This document shows positions 10,570 to 20,658 of a DNA stretch of 64,000 nucleotides, in pieces (the first letter of the stretch is position 1; each line of letters starts with the position of its first letter). This stretch comes from Cycloclasticus sp. (GTDB taxonomy: Bacteria > Pseudomonadota > Gammaproteobacteria > Methylococcales > Cycloclasticaceae): positions 34,858 through 98,857 of the forward strand of contig DUCS01000027.1 in assembly GCA_012959695.1 (NCBI GenBank), read 5' to 3'. The notes under the pieces are model-generated. The model ran no database searches, was not told the origin of the DNA, and saw only the letters and a program-made list of their open reading frames with translations. The position numbers and the translations under genes were made by a program.

Positions 10570-11706
10570 GTGTCTAACTATAAGCCAAATACACCATTGA
10601 TGTCTGTGTTTAAATTAAAAATTATTGATCGTTTATTCGTCGTTCAACTGAGCAAAATGATGCTGGGTGTGATGATGGTGCTGTCGGTGATTTTATTGAG
10701 CCAGCGTTTGGTGCGGCTGCTTTCAAAAGTAACGGCGGGTGAGTTGTCGATGGATGCGGTGTTGTCCTTAATCAGTTTTAACATGATGTTACTGATTATT
10801 AAGATTATTCCCGTCGCGTTATTGTTGTCGGTTCTTATGGTGTTGGGGCGCATGTACCGTGACCATGAAATGACGGCGTTGTTTTCAGCCGGTGTTGGAC
10901 TTAAACAAATTTATCGTTCAATCTTTATCTTTGTTGTGCCACTGTTCGCGTTGACGCTGTATTTATCATTGGTGACTGCGCCGTCCTTAATGCAAGCTGC
11001 TGAACGGGTGAAAACAGAAGATCAGGCGAATTTAGATATTCGTGGTATCACCGACGGGCGTTTTAATGAGTACAGCCGCGGTGATTTGGTTTTTTATGTT
11101 GAAGAAATAACCGATGACGACAAAATGTTGAACGTGTTTATTCAAAACCGTCAGCACGGCAAATTGGGCATCACCTCGTCAAAAAGTGGTGAAATTAAAG
11201 TAGACCCTGCAACCGGTGATCGCTTTATTATCCTAAAAGATGGCAGCCGTTATGAAGGGGTGCCGGGTCAGGCGGATTACAAGGTCATCAAGTTTAAAGA
11301 GTACGGCGTGGTGGTGGCTCAGGCGAATGATAAAGCGGTGACCTTCAGGACGAAAGAAAAATCGACCCGTGTGTTGATGGACATGAATTCACCGCGGGCT
11401 ACCAGTGAACTGCAACGTCGATGGTCTATCCCTCTGGCAATACTCACCTTTGCCTTGTTAGCGGTCCCCATCAGCCGTGTATCTCCACGTGCGGGTATGT
11501 ACGGTAATTTATTAACCGCGTTGTTAATTTATATTATTTTCGAAAATTTCATGAGTTTATCTCACTCATGGATAGTGAAAGGGACTATCCCCGCTTGGGT
11601 TGGCATCTGGTGGGTGCATCTGTTGATGGTGGGTTTGGCCGGCTTTATGATGATTAAAATGCTGGGTTTTAGGTACTTTAAAAACACAATGTTGTCGAAG
11701 AAATGA
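10570..11706 (+). CDS. lptF: LPS export ABC transporter permease LptF (start may be the ATG at 10600)
   Basis: YjgP/YjgQ family topology; pepA-divergent lptFG arrangement; overlaps lptG start. Confidence 0.93.
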   Translation: MSNYKPNTPLMSVFKLKIIDRLFVVQLSKMMLGVMMVLSVILLSQRLVRLLSKVTAGELSMDAVLSLISFNMMLLIIKIIPVALLLSVLMVLGRMYRDHEMTALFSAGVGLKQIYRSIFIFVVPLFALTLYLSLVTAPSLMQAAERVKTEDQANLDIRGITDGRFNEYSRGDLVFYVEEITDDDKMLNVFIQNRQHGKLGITSSKSGEIKVDPATGDRFIILKDGSRYEGVPGQADYKVIKFKEYGVVVAQANDKAVTFRTKEKSTRVLMDMNSPRATSELQRRWSIPLAILTFALLAVPISRVSPRAGMYGNLLTALLIYIIFENFMSLSHSWIVKGTIPAWVGIWWVHLLMVGLAGFMMIKMLGFRYFKNTMLSKK

Positions 11707-12767
11707 AAGTAATTAATAGATACATTGCGGTCGAAATATTAAAAAGCACAGCCGTTGCCGTGGCATTTTTATTGTCGCTAGTCTTAGTCATAACGTTTGC
11801 TGATGAAATTGAAGACATGGGTACGGGCCAGTACGGTTTTGTCGAGATTCTTAAATATTTGGCGTTAATTGCGCCGCGTAACTTTTATGAATTATTGCCA
11901 TCGGCGGCTTTATTGGGCGCTTTAATAACGCTGGGTAGCATGGCCAATAACTATGAATTAACTGCAATGCGCGCTGCAGGTATCAGCCGTTGGCAAATTA
12001 TTTTTGCCGCCCTTCGGGTAGGTGTGGTGTTAATGTTTGTGTCGCTATTCGTTAGTGAAGTGATTGCGCCGACAACAGAACAGGCAGCACAAATGCTAAA
12101 GTTTACCTCGAAGAATGAACAAGTTGCGTTGACAACAAAATACGGCTTTTGGACGCGTGATGGCAATACCTATCTAAATATCCGTGAGATTTTAAATTCA
12201 TCTGAGCTTAAGGACGTGAACATATATGAGATGACGGATAACAACGAATTGAAATATGCAACACACGCCGCGACCGCCAGTTTTGTTGAGGATAAATGGC
12301 AACTTAAAGGTATACAGAAAACCACTATTACGGATGAAGGTGTGGATGTTTCTAATTCGGATACCGCCTTATTAGATTCGCTACTTGATCCGGGTCTGCT
12401 CGATGTGATTATTGTAAAGCCAGAAAGGTTATCAATTATTGGTTTGGCGAGTTATATTCAGTTTCTTGAAAACAATGGACAGGACGCCTCGCGCTTCCTA
12501 GTGGCCATTACCAGTAAATTAGTGCGTCCGTTTGTGATTTTAGTGATGTTGCTAATTGCCATACCGATGGTGCTAGGTGTAAAGCGCGCCGGCAGTACGG
12601 GGACGCGCATTTTAATTGGTGCTTTGATTGGTATTGGTTTTAGCTTGTTGGATCGGTTATTTGGAAATGTAGGTGTGGCGTATGGATTTAACCCCATTAT
12701 TGCCGCCTCATTACCTTTCTTGTTGGCCCTAACGGCATCGATTTTCACGATTCGCCGAATGGATTAA
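11703..12767 (+). CDS. lptG: LPS export ABC transporter permease LptG
   Basis: YjgQ family; NRYIAVEILKSTAVAVAFLLSLVLVITFADE; 4-bp overlap with lptF. Confidence 0.93.
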   Translation: MKVINRYIAVEILKSTAVAVAFLLSLVLVITFADEIEDMGTGQYGFVEILKYLALIAPRNFYELLPSAALLGALITLGSMANNYELTAMRAAGISRWQIIFAALRVGVVLMFVSLFVSEVIAPTTEQAAQMLKFTSKNEQVALTTKYGFWTRDGNTYLNIREILNSSELKDVNIYEMTDNNELKYATHAATASFVEDKWQLKGIQKTTITDEGVDVSNSDTALLDSLLDPGLLDVIIVKPERLSIIGLASYIQFLENNGQDASRFLVAITSKLVRPFVILVMLLIAIPMVLGVKRAGSTGTRILIGALIGIGFSLLDRLFGNVGVAYGFNPIIAASLPFLLALTASIFTIRRMD

Positions 12768-13193
12768 TTAGGCTGACTTTTTCCAGTCTAAGCGACTTTT
12801 TGAGGCAATGTCGTGCCACATCAAACGGTCTTTATTAAATAACATCCAGATGATACCTGCGCCGCATAGCCCCCAAGAAAAGATAGCCGTGGTAAAGCGT
12901 ATAAGCGCTTGTTTCCAAGAAATAGTAGAACCATTATCGTTAACGACTTGCAGTTTCCAAGCCATAAGGCCTAGCGTTTGCCCGCTTCTAGTCCAAAACC
13001 AGCCGTAGAATGCAAAGCTAACGAGCAGCAAGTAAACGGAAAACATCCAAGAGTTTGGTTCAAATAAATTGTCTTTTTGGAACGGTAATACGGCCAGTGT
13101 GGCGGCAAAGAAAACAGCGATAAGTAATAAGAGGTCGTAAACGATAACGGTCAGTCGCTTAAAAATACCGGGCGGTTTTATAGAATCAGTCAT
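12768..13193 (-). CDS. RDD family membrane protein
   Basis: YDLLLLIAVFFAA...RSGQTLGLMAWKLQVVNDNG...RDD-type pattern. Confidence 0.88.
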   Translation of the reverse strand: MTDSIKPPGIFKRLTVIVYDLLLLIAVFFAATLAVLPFQKDNLFEPNSWMFSVYLLLVSFAFYGWFWTRSGQTLGLMAWKLQVVNDNGSTISWKQALIRFTTAIFSWGLCGAGIIWMLFNKDRLMWHDIASKSRLDWKKSA

Positions 13194-13208
13194 GGTGTGT
13201 TGTAACGG

Positions 13209-14684
13209 TTAAAGTAAACGGGGTGCGTTGAGCTCAGCTTGAAGTTGGTTGATGCGGTTTTCAATTTGGCTGCTTAAATAAAAGTTATTATCGGCGGCGC
13301 GTAAGGCTTGTTCAAGTTGAATAATGGCGTCTTTAGTGAACCCTAAGGAGTAAAAGTATTCGGCTCTGTATTGAAACCCGCGAACCGGGTTTTTAGCTTG
13401 CCCGTAAGCGATGGATAATAAATCAAAGACATTAGGTGTCGGGTTAAACTGTTGTAAATCATGGTTTAAATAAGTGAGTGCTTGTTGTGGTTTGCCATTG
13501 TGTAACAACACTTGGGCATACAGCAGATTAACCGCTCGGCTTTTTGGGAAGAGTTGAATGGCTTTTTTAAATAGGGCTAATGAAACTTGAGGTTTTTCGT
13601 CACGGTATTCATTGAGTGCGAAGGCGGTTAAGTAATGTGGTTGTTTTGGGTTTCGCTTAGTCAGCGCCCGTAAAATGCTTCGTGCTTTTGTAAACTGTCG
13701 GTCTTTCATTAAGGCAAGGGCTAAGCCGTAGCTTGCGGCATCTTTAACGTCTTGCGTGCCTTGTTTTGATTCGTTCTCGAGAGACTTTATAAGTTCTATA
13801 ACAGATGTTTGGCGTAATTTAGCGATACGAATTTTCATTCTAATCAAACGGAAATCTTGTGAGTCCGCAACTTGCTTGTATGGGTATTGTTCAGCTCTGG
13901 CTGATGTGTCTGCGATTCGAGAAGTGGGCGCAGGATGAGTCCTTAAAATTTCAGGAATCTTTTGGCCGTAATTACGTGATGCGGCTTGTAGGCGGCCGAA
14001 AAAGATAGGCATGCTTCGTGGATCAAATCCTGCGTCAGCTAGGTTTTGCACGCCGACTCGGTCAGCTTCGGCTTCATGGCTACGTGTAAAGTTGATTTGT
14101 TTTTGTACTTGCCCAGCTTGTACGGCAAGAATGGCGGCTGGACCTATGCCTGGTACAGCAACACCTAAAATAACAGCGGCCAATGTAGCGGCAGCGCTAG
14201 GCAAAGACATTTGGCTCGCAGTTTCAATCGCGCGTTGTAAATGCTGCTGGGTTACGTGGCCAATTTCATGTGCAAAGACGGATGCCAATTCACTTTCAGA
14301 TTCGGTGGCCAGTATGAGCCCTGAGTTAATGCCGATATTGGCATTAGGGCCGGCAAAGGCGTTGATGCGATTATCATGGACGACAAAAAAATTAAAACGC
14401 CGGTCAGGTTGCTCGCTAAATTTAGCAACTTTATCACCCAGCTGTTGAACGTAGTCATTAATTTCTTGGTCGTTGCTGAGAGGGATGCTGCGGCGAATGT
14501 TTCGAAGAAATGCTTTGCCTAGTTTTTTTTCCAACTCGCCGGAAATGATGATGTTAGAGGTGTTGCCAATGTCAGGCAGTTTGATGCGGTTGTTGGCGCG
14601 GCTGTCGTGCGACCATAGCAGTGAGCTACCCATAAACAGGATAGTGAAAACTGACGAGAGAATAACGGTAAAAAAACAACGCAT
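13209..14684 (-). CDS. bepA: Periplasmic M48 metalloprotease with TPR repeats (BepA/YfgC-like)
   Basis: SVFAHEIGHVTQQHLQRAIE (HExxH) and C-terminal TPR-like repeats. Confidence 0.9.
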   Translation of the reverse strand: MRCFFTVILSSVFTILFMGSSLLWSHDSRANNRIKLPDIGNTSNIIISGELEKKLGKAFLRNIRRSIPLSNDQEINDYVQQLGDKVAKFSEQPDRRFNFFVVHDNRINAFAGPNANIGINSGLILATESESELASVFAHEIGHVTQQHLQRAIETASQMSLPSAAATLAAVILGVAVPGIGPAAILAVQAGQVQKQINFTRSHEAEADRVGVQNLADAGFDPRSMPIFFGRLQAASRNYGQKIPEILRTHPAPTSRIADTSARAEQYPYKQVADSQDFRLIRMKIRIAKLRQTSVIELIKSLENESKQGTQDVKDAASYGLALALMKDRQFTKARSILRALTKRNPKQPHYLTAFALNEYRDEKPQVSLALFKKAIQLFPKSRAVNLLYAQVLLHNGKPQQALTYLNHDLQQFNPTPNVFDLLSIAYGQAKNPVRGFQYRAEYFYSLGFTKDAIIQLEQALRAADNNFYLSSQIENRINQLQAELNAPRLL

Positions 14685-14749
14685 GGTATTATGCTGATTA
14701 ATCCATTTTAGGTGTCGCTCCAGTTTAGTTGAGTTTAAAAGTAAGTTAA

Positions 14750-15142
14750 ATGAAAATCTCAGTTCAAATAAATGCCAGTCCGTATCAGCACCAAGCTGCG
14801 GATACGGCGTGGCATTTTATTCAAGCTGCGCTAGCCGGTGGGCACGAAATTTACCGCGTGTTTTTTTATCATGACGGAATCTATAACGCGCTTCGTGATT
14901 CTCGCCCGCCGGGAGATGAACGAGATATTGTAAAGAGGTGGTCTGAGCTACATGTGGACAACAATATTGACTTGGTGGTGTGCATTTCTTCGGCGCAACG
15001 AAGAGGTTTGTTGGAACAATCGGTGGCTAAGAAAGTGGCTGGATACGAAAAAGCATTAGCGGATGGTTTTCGCATAGCGGGGCTAGGCTTGCTGATGGAA
15101 GCGGTGATTGATTCAGAGCGCCATGTGATCTTTGGTGAGTAA
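14750..15142 (+). CDS. tusD: Sulfurtransferase complex subunit TusD
   Basis: DsrE fold; VFFYHDGIYNAL and DLVVCISSAQRRGL with conserved Cys. Confidence 0.92.
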   Translation: MKISVQINASPYQHQAADTAWHFIQAALAGGHEIYRVFFYHDGIYNALRDSRPPGDERDIVKRWSELHVDNNIDLVVCISSAQRRGLLEQSVAKKVAGYEKALADGFRIAGLGLLMEAVIDSERHVIFGE

Positions 15143-15499
15143 ATGAAAACATTGATGTTTATTATTGATAAGCCGCTTCATGGTAATGTCCGTGCGCAGG
15201 AATTTTTGGATATGGCGATGATGGCGGCAGCGTTTGATCAGCGCGTATTAATGGTGTTTGAAGGAGATGGTGCGTACGCGCTATTGCAACATCAGCAAGT
15301 TGAATCTGCTGGGCTAAAGAACATGACGCCTGTGTTAAGTGCATTAGCTATTTACGATATTAATGATGTGTTGATTGAACGAGAATCGATGAGTTCAAGG
15401 GCTATAAATGAAGATCAGCTACTTATGCCAGCGGATGTTCTGCCCCGTTGCGAGATTAAAAACAAAATGAACGCGGCAGATCACGTGTTTAGTTTCTAA
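15143..15499 (+). CDS. tusC: Sulfurtransferase complex subunit TusC
   Basis: DsrF-like; IIDKPLHGNVRAQEFLDMAMMAAAFDQRVLMVFEGDGAYAL; between tusD and tusB. Confidence 0.88.
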   Translation: MKTLMFIIDKPLHGNVRAQEFLDMAMMAAAFDQRVLMVFEGDGAYALLQHQQVESAGLKNMTPVLSALAIYDINDVLIERESMSSRAINEDQLLMPADVLPRCEIKNKMNAADHVFSF

Positions 15500-15789
15500 T
15501 GTTATTTATTATTAATAAAAACAGTGCCGAGATTGCAAGTTGCATTGCTAAAGCATCAACTGATGATGTTGTTTTATTGATAGAAGACGCGGTATTTGCA
15601 GTTGTTGAGTGTGATGCATCACCTATTGTGCAGATATCGGGTAGCGCCTCAGCCATTTACGCCTTGTCTGCCGATTTGCAGGCAAGAGGGATTGGGGAAG
15701 ATGCTTGTTATAAACACATTAAATTCGTTGATTACCTAGGTTTTGTCGAATTAGTTGTTAATAACAACCCAATAAGGTCAGTTTTTTGA
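15499..15789 (+). CDS. tusB: Sulfurtransferase complex subunit TusB
   Basis: DsrH-like; DVVLLIEDAVFAVV...YALSADLQARGI; overlapping tus operon. Confidence 0.88.
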   Translation: MLFIINKNSAEIASCIAKASTDDVVLLIEDAVFAVVECDASPIVQISGSASAIYALSADLQARGIGEDACYKHIKFVDYLGFVELVVNNNPIRSVF

Positions 15790-16106
15790 TGTTAGGGGAA
15801 CTCGATCGTGACGAATATGGGTTTTTGAAACACCGCTCGCAATGGAGTGAACAGGTAGCGGAAGCTTTAGCGCTGGAGGATGGTTTGGCGTTATCCACGG
15901 CGCACTGGGAAATCATCCGTTTTATGCAAGGGTATTACGATGAATATAACCATCAACCCAATGCACGGTTATTTGGGCAAGCCATAAAAAAATCTTTGGG
16001 CGCGGACAAAGGCTCGTCCATTTGCCTATATAAACTGTTTCCAGAAGGGCCTTTAAAGTACGCGAATAAATACGCGGGGTTGCCTATTCCGCCATCCTGC
16101 ATATAA
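15786..16106 (+). CDS. tusE: Sulfur relay protein TusE (DsrC family)
   Basis: LDRDEYGFLKHRSQWSEQVAEALA...AGLPIPPSCI, penultimate Cys; second DsrC Cys absent (KYANKYAG). Confidence 0.93.
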   Translation: MMLGELDRDEYGFLKHRSQWSEQVAEALALEDGLALSTAHWEIIRFMQGYYDEYNHQPNARLFGQAIKKSLGADKGSSICLYKLFPEGPLKYANKYAGLPIPPSCI

Positions 16107-16109
16107 CAG

Positions 16110-16508
16110 CTAGTCGGCTTGTTTAAAACGGTGAATCTGTCGCCGCTGTTTTTTGTTGGGGCGCTCAGATTGTGGGGCTGATGCGTACATGTCTTTATTT
16201 AATGCAATCAGCTCCTGCCTGCGCTTAAGGCTTTTTTCATCTTCATCGTAAAGTTTAGTGGCCTCGTTAGCGGGGCGGCGTTGTGCATTTAAACCTAAAA
16301 TAGTTATTTCCCAGCTTAAACCTACCTTATTGATTTGCAACGTATCATTTATATGCACTTCTTTGCTGGGTTTGACTCGTTGGCCGTTTACATGGACTTT
16401 GCCGCCAGAGATGGCGTCAGAAGCAATGCGTCGAGTTTTGAAAAAGCGGGCAGCCCATAGCCACTTATCTATGCGCAGTTTTGTCAGGGCTTGTTTTTCT
16501 TTGGCCAC
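16110..16508 (-). CDS. hslR: S4-domain RNA-binding protein, Hsp15-like
   Basis: LRIDKWLWAARFFKTRRIASDAISGGKVHVNGQRVKPSKEV. Confidence 0.92.
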   Translation of the reverse strand: MAKEKQALTKLRIDKWLWAARFFKTRRIASDAISGGKVHVNGQRVKPSKEVHINDTLQINKVGLSWEITILGLNAQRRPANEATKLYDEDEKSLKRRQELIALNKDMYASAPQSERPNKKQRRQIHRFKQAD

Positions 16509-16513
16509 AGTTA

Positions 16514-16765
16514 TTATGCGAGCAAAGTGTCTAATTTGCCTTCACTTTCAAAGTCGTACAATTGCATGCAATCACCAATGTGTTTATCACCATTAAAGAT
16601 TTGAGGAACGGTTCTCTGCTGGCTTTTTTGCAGCATTTCTGAACGCTTTTCAGGCTCTTTGCCAACATCTATCTCGGTAAATTCAATGTTTTTATGCGTC
16701 AACAAGCGTTTTGCGTGAACGCAGTAAGGGCAAAATGCGGTGGTGTAAATAATGATATTGGGCAT
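16514..16765 (-). CDS. grxC: Glutaredoxin 3
   Basis: TTAFCPYCVHAKRLL...RTVPQIFNGDKHIGDCMQL. Confidence 0.93.
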   Translation of the reverse strand: MPNIIIYTTAFCPYCVHAKRLLTHKNIEFTEIDVGKEPEKRSEMLQKSQQRTVPQIFNGDKHIGDCMQLYDFESEGKLDTLLA

Positions 16766-16919
16766 CTAAAGATAGAAGGTCATCAAAAAATTAAATGTTA
16801 ACAGGTTTATGCAAAAATTAAGGTGGATTATTGGGTTTGTGCTGGTGCAACGTTGCTGTTTTAAGTAGAATCACACAAATCCAATATTATTTTAGTGAAA
16901 ACCAAGAGAGATTGAAGCG

Positions 16920-17237
16920 ATGAAGCGATTATTAGCAGTTTTATTAGTAGTAGGAATGGCGTTTTCTGTCACGGCTAATGCAGAGGGCGATGCTGCTGCA
17001 GGTCTGATAAAAGGCCAAACATGTTTGGGCTGTCATGGCGTACTTAATTATCACAACGTGTATCCAACGTATCATGTGCCAAAATTAGGTGGTCAACACG
17101 CAGGCTATTTAGTTGCCGCAATGAAAGCCTATAAATCGGGTGCAAGAAGTCATGCAACGATGTTTGCAAATGTAGCGGACTTATCTGAACAAGATATGCA
17201 AGATATAGCGGCATATTTTGAAAAAGACGGCAAATAA
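16920..17237 (+). CDS. Class I cytochrome c
   Basis: Signal peptide, CLGCH heme motif, GQHAGYLVAAMKAYKSG. Confidence 0.9.
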   Translation: MKRLLAVLLVVGMAFSVTANAEGDAAAGLIKGQTCLGCHGVLNYHNVYPTYHVPKLGGQHAGYLVAAMKAYKSGARSHATMFANVADLSEQDMQDIAAYFEKDGK

Positions 17238-17256
17238 AAGCCATTAAACAGATCAA

Positions 17257-17598
17257 TTGAGGAACAAAATGAAACAATTAATTAAAATGATTTTTGCAGT
17301 AAGTATTGCTGCTGCTTCATCAAGCGTGATGGCTGGTGCTGATATTAAAGCAGGTGAAGAAAAAGCGACGGCATGTGCAGCATGTCATGGAGCGGTTGGC
17401 GTTAGTGCGAGCCCAATGTTTCCTACTCTTGCGGGTCAACATGCGGATTACATGGTGCAAACGTTAAAAGCGTATAAGTCAGGCAAACGTAAAAACCCAA
17501 TTATGCAGGGAACAGCTGCAGCATTGAGTGATGAAGATATTTTGAACTTAGCGGCGTACTTTGCAAGTCAAACAGGTTTGAAAACATTGAAGAGATAA
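17257..17598 (+). CDS. Class I cytochrome c (c4/c5-like)
   Basis: Signal peptide, CAACH heme motif, [23 protein letters not shown]. Confidence 0.9.
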   Translation: MRNKMKQLIKMIFAVSIAAASSSVMAGADIKAGEEKATACAACHGAVGVSASPMFPTLAGQHADYMVQTLKAYKSGKRKNPIMQGTAAALSDEDILNLAAYFASQTGLKTLKR

Positions 17599-17627
17599 AA
17601 ACATCAGCTAGACTAAGCTGGGTTGGT

Positions 17628-17657
17628 AAAAAACGCGCACATTCTGCGCGTTTTTTT
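17628..17657 (+). terminator. Rho-independent terminator
   Basis: aaaaaacgcgcacattctgcgcgttttttt. Confidence 0.85.
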
Positions 17658-17689
17658 ATACCTAAATAATGATCAGTGGAGGAAATGAA

Positions 17690-18055
17690 ATGGGCGCAGA
17701 AATAACGATTAAGGTTAAGCATAACGATGACGGCGCATTAGTGGAAGAGTGTGAGTATTTGGGCGATAAGATGCATGGTAAACGAACAATATGGCATCCG
17801 TCGGGTAAAAAAATATCGGAAACAAATTTTGCTGATGGCGTGATGCAAGGTCAACATACTTCGTGGTATTTGTCGGGCAATCTTGCATTAACAGCGTCAG
17901 TTGTTGACGGTAATTACCATGGTTTGTTTACAGCGTATTGGCCAAATGGTCAAAAAAGAGAAGAAGGCACATTGGTGCAGGGTGAACGGGTGGGTATTTT
18001 TAAGTCTTGGTCTGACAATGGCAATTTATTAGCTGAGAAAAACCACGATGATTAA
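17690..18055 (+). CDS. MORN-2 / YwqK-like repeat protein
   Basis: Repeats GKRTIWHPSGKKISETNFADGVMQGQHTSWYLSGN...GLFTAYWPNGQKREEG; RBS gtggagg before ATG 17690. Confidence 0.8.
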   Translation: MGAEITIKVKHNDDGALVEECEYLGDKMHGKRTIWHPSGKKISETNFADGVMQGQHTSWYLSGNLALTASVVDGNYHGLFTAYWPNGQKREEGTLVQGERVGIFKSWSDNGNLLAEKNHDD

Positions 18056-18131
18056 CTGCTTATCTAGCTTAATTATTATAAAAAGCCTATAATGCGGCGT
18101 TGCAATAAAAATCACAGTTAGAGGCTGAAAA

Positions 18132-19853
18132 ATGAACGAAAAAACTCCACAAGAATTGTTTGAAAAAATGGCAAGTAAAGGCCAAGGCATGTTTAAAGAC
18201 TTCTCAAAAAATGAATCACACGAAATGATGTCTCAACTAGGTAACTCATGGAACACTATTATGTCTCGTGCGATGGAAAGCCCTGAAGAGTGGGTTAAAA
18301 CCATGTCAGGTTTTTACCAAGACCAGTTTAACCTTTGGGTTAATATGTTTAACCCTGCCAGCGAATCAGCAGTAAAACCTGCTCGCGGCGACCGTCGCTT
18401 TTCTGGCGACGAGTGGGAAGAAAGCCCCGTTCATAATTACTTAAAACAATCTTACTTATTATCTAGCCGTTGGATGACGGGAATGATCAGTGACTCAACA
18501 CTGGATGATGCTAGCAAAGCCAAGTGTGATTTTTACACGCGCCAGTTTATCGATGCGATGTCACCGTCTAACTTTGCGCTAACGAATCCTGAAGTGCTTA
18601 AAGAAACAGTGGAGACTAAGGGCCAAAACTTAATGGCTGGTCTTGAAAATCTGATGAAAGACATGGAAAAAGGCAGTATCACCATGACGGATGAATCTGC
18701 GTTTACATTGGGCGAAAACATTGCCACAACACCGGGTTCTGTTGTTTTTGAAAATAAATTAATTCAATTGGTTCATTTCAAACCAATGACTAAAAAGGTT
18801 AATGAGCGTCCGGTTCTTATTATTCCTCCTTGCATCAATAAATATTACATTCTTGATTTATCAAAGCACAATTCATACGTTCGTTATTGTTTAGAGCAGG
18901 GCAATGACGTGTACATCGTTTCTTGGAGAAACCCAGATGAGACACTGGGTGATGTGACGTGGGATGAGTATATTTCTGAAGGCACAATACCTGCGATTGA
19001 TGCTGTAAAAGATATTTCAGGTGCGAAGAAAATTAATGCAGTTGCTTGGTGTATTGGTGGAACAATGTTGGCGACAACCTTGGCTGTATTGGCGGCAAAA
19101 CGTAAAAAACCAGTTGCTTGTGCAACGTTCTTTACAACGCTATTAGATTTCTCTGACCCAGGTGAGTTGGGTGTGTTTATTGATGAGTCTCAAGTTAAAC
19201 AACATGAGCATAAATTAAAAGAAGGCGGCGTAATGCCGGGCAAACAGTTAGCTTCAACATTTGCAATGCTTCGCGCGAATGATTTGATTTGGAGTTATGT
19301 GGTTAACAACTACCTTAAAGGTAAAACACCACCTCCGTTTGATATTCTTTACTGGAATGGTGATTCTACAAACATGACAGCCGCTATGTACACATGGTAC
19401 TTACGTAATTTTTACTTAGAAAATAACTTGGTAAAACCAGGTGGTGTCGAGTTATGTGGTGTAAAAATTGACTTAGGTACAATCGATATTCCTGTGTATT
19501 TCTTATCAGCAATTGAGGATCATATCGCACCGTGGAAAACGACATTCACTGGCACGGAGCTTGTTAAAGGCCCTGTTGAATTCGTATTAGCCGCGAGTGG
19601 CCATGTTGCAGGCGTTATTAACCCTGCGAATAAAAACAAACGCCACTTCTGGATTGAAGGCGACTTGGGTAAAGGCAGTGAGGAATGGTTAGAATCAGCG
19701 ACTGAAGTACCCGGTAGCTGGTGGCCACACTGGGATAAATGGTTGAAAGCGCAAGGCGGCAAAATGATTGATGCGCCTAAAGAGCTAGGTAATAAAAAAT
19801 ATGCCGAACTTGAACCCGCACCAGGTTCATTTGTATTAGCAAAAGCATCGTAA
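18132..19853 (+). CDS. phaC: Class I poly(3-hydroxyalkanoate) synthase
   Basis: NAVAWCIGGTMLATTLAVLAAK lipase-like box with Cys; VNYLKG...PFDILYWNGDSTNM; DHIAPWKT. Confidence 0.95.
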   Translation: MNEKTPQELFEKMASKGQGMFKDFSKNESHEMMSQLGNSWNTIMSRAMESPEEWVKTMSGFYQDQFNLWVNMFNPASESAVKPARGDRRFSGDEWEESPVHNYLKQSYLLSSRWMTGMISDSTLDDASKAKCDFYTRQFIDAMSPSNFALTNPEVLKETVETKGQNLMAGLENLMKDMEKGSITMTDESAFTLGENIATTPGSVVFENKLIQLVHFKPMTKKVNERPVLIIPPCINKYYILDLSKHNSYVRYCLEQGNDVYIVSWRNPDETLGDVTWDEYISEGTIPAIDAVKDISGAKKINAVAWCIGGTMLATTLAVLAAKRKKPVACATFFTTLLDFSDPGELGVFIDESQVKQHEHKLKEGGVMPGKQLASTFAMLRANDLIWSYVVNNYLKGKTPPPFDILYWNGDSTNMTAAMYTWYLRNFYLENNLVKPGGVELCGVKIDLGTIDIPVYFLSAIEDHIAPWKTTFTGTELVKGPVEFVLAASGHVAGVINPANKNKRHFWIEGDLGKGSEEWLESATEVPGSWWPHWDKWLKAQGGKMIDAPKELGNKKYAELEPAPGSFVLAKAS

Positions 19854-19867
19854 GCGATAGCTGATTC

Positions 19868-19898
19868 AAAAAAGGCCTGCATTGCAGGCCTTTTTTTT
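19868..19898 (+). terminator. Rho-independent terminator after phaC
   Basis: aaaaaaggcctgcattgcaggcctttttttt. Confidence 0.88.
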
Positions 19899-19972
19899 GC
19901 GTAATATTTGAAGATGCAGGTTAGAAAAGTATCTAGCGCACAATTAACGGATATAAATACTAGAATATAGTC

Positions 19973-20185
19973 ATGGAATCACCCTGCATCAGGATGTGTA
20001 CTCTTAATGAACAAGACATCTGTCTTGGTTGTGGGCGTCGCTTGGTCGAAATAACGTCATGGACGTCTTATACAGAGGAAGAGCGTGTTGAGATTATTAA
20101 AAATTGTGTTGAACGTGTCGCTATTCTCGACAGCAAGTCGGCTCTTTTAGCGCAAACAAGGAAACGCTATATTGAAAGCACGTGA
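19973..20185 (+). CDS. DUF1289 family protein
   Basis: SPCIRMCTLNEQDICLGCGRRLVEITSWTSYTEEER. Confidence 0.88.
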   Translation: MESPCIRMCTLNEQDICLGCGRRLVEITSWTSYTEEERVEIIKNCVERVAILDSKSALLAQTRKRYIEST

Positions 20186-20250
20186 ATAAATCGCTAGTTG
20201 GCTCTTGATTACGTCTCCCTTAGGGGTACACTAAATACCAATAATAAAAG

Positions 20251-20649
20251 GTGTGGGGAGTTAGCATGAATGCCGAAAAAGTAGTTTTCAGTTTCTTTAT
20301 TGTTTTAGCGCTGACGTTGAATTTTGGTTTTTTTATGGGGGAAATGGACGATTTTTCTCATCATAATATTTATGAGCTGTTCGCCACAGTTTTTGTCAAC
20401 TTAGTTGCGATGGGGCTTAAATTGGGTGACCGAACTCAAGTTGGGGCGGTTTTGTTGTCCACCAGTTTGGTCGCTAATTTGCAGCTAATCGCAGCAGCAA
20501 TGGTTTGGGGCTACGTCACTCAAATCTCAGGGACGGGTTTAACAGCGGATACAACGTCTATTATTGTCTCTTTGTCAGGTGGAGCATTAATTGCTAATGT
20601 TATTTCAGTTGTGATGCTGGTGTCTGAAACATTGATGTCGCGTCGTTAG
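20251..20649 (+). CDS. Small multi-TM protein, DUF6394-like
   Basis: Four hydrophobic segments; MNAEKVVFSFFIVLALTLNFGFFMGEMDDFSHHNIYELFATVFVNLVAMGLKLGDRTQ; directly upstream of a K+ channel gene. Confidence 0.6.
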   Translation: MWGVSMNAEKVVFSFFIVLALTLNFGFFMGEMDDFSHHNIYELFATVFVNLVAMGLKLGDRTQVGAVLLSTSLVANLQLIAAAMVWGYVTQISGTGLTADTTSIIVSLSGGALIANVISVVMLVSETLMSRR

Positions 20650-20658
20650 TTTTTAGTT

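Noticed and set aside
10644-10853. Minus-strand ORFs opposite lptF/lptG
   Set aside because: Antisense shadow ORFs; lptF/lptG are clear
15786-16106. DsrC-type dissimilatory sulfur protein
   Set aside because: Only the penultimate Cys is present; the second DsrC Cys position is Asn (KYANKYAG), so TusE is the better call
16920-17598. Tandem cytochromes c as a novel electron-transfer module
   Set aside because: Both are ordinary class I small cytochromes with signal peptides; tandem c4/c5-type genes are common
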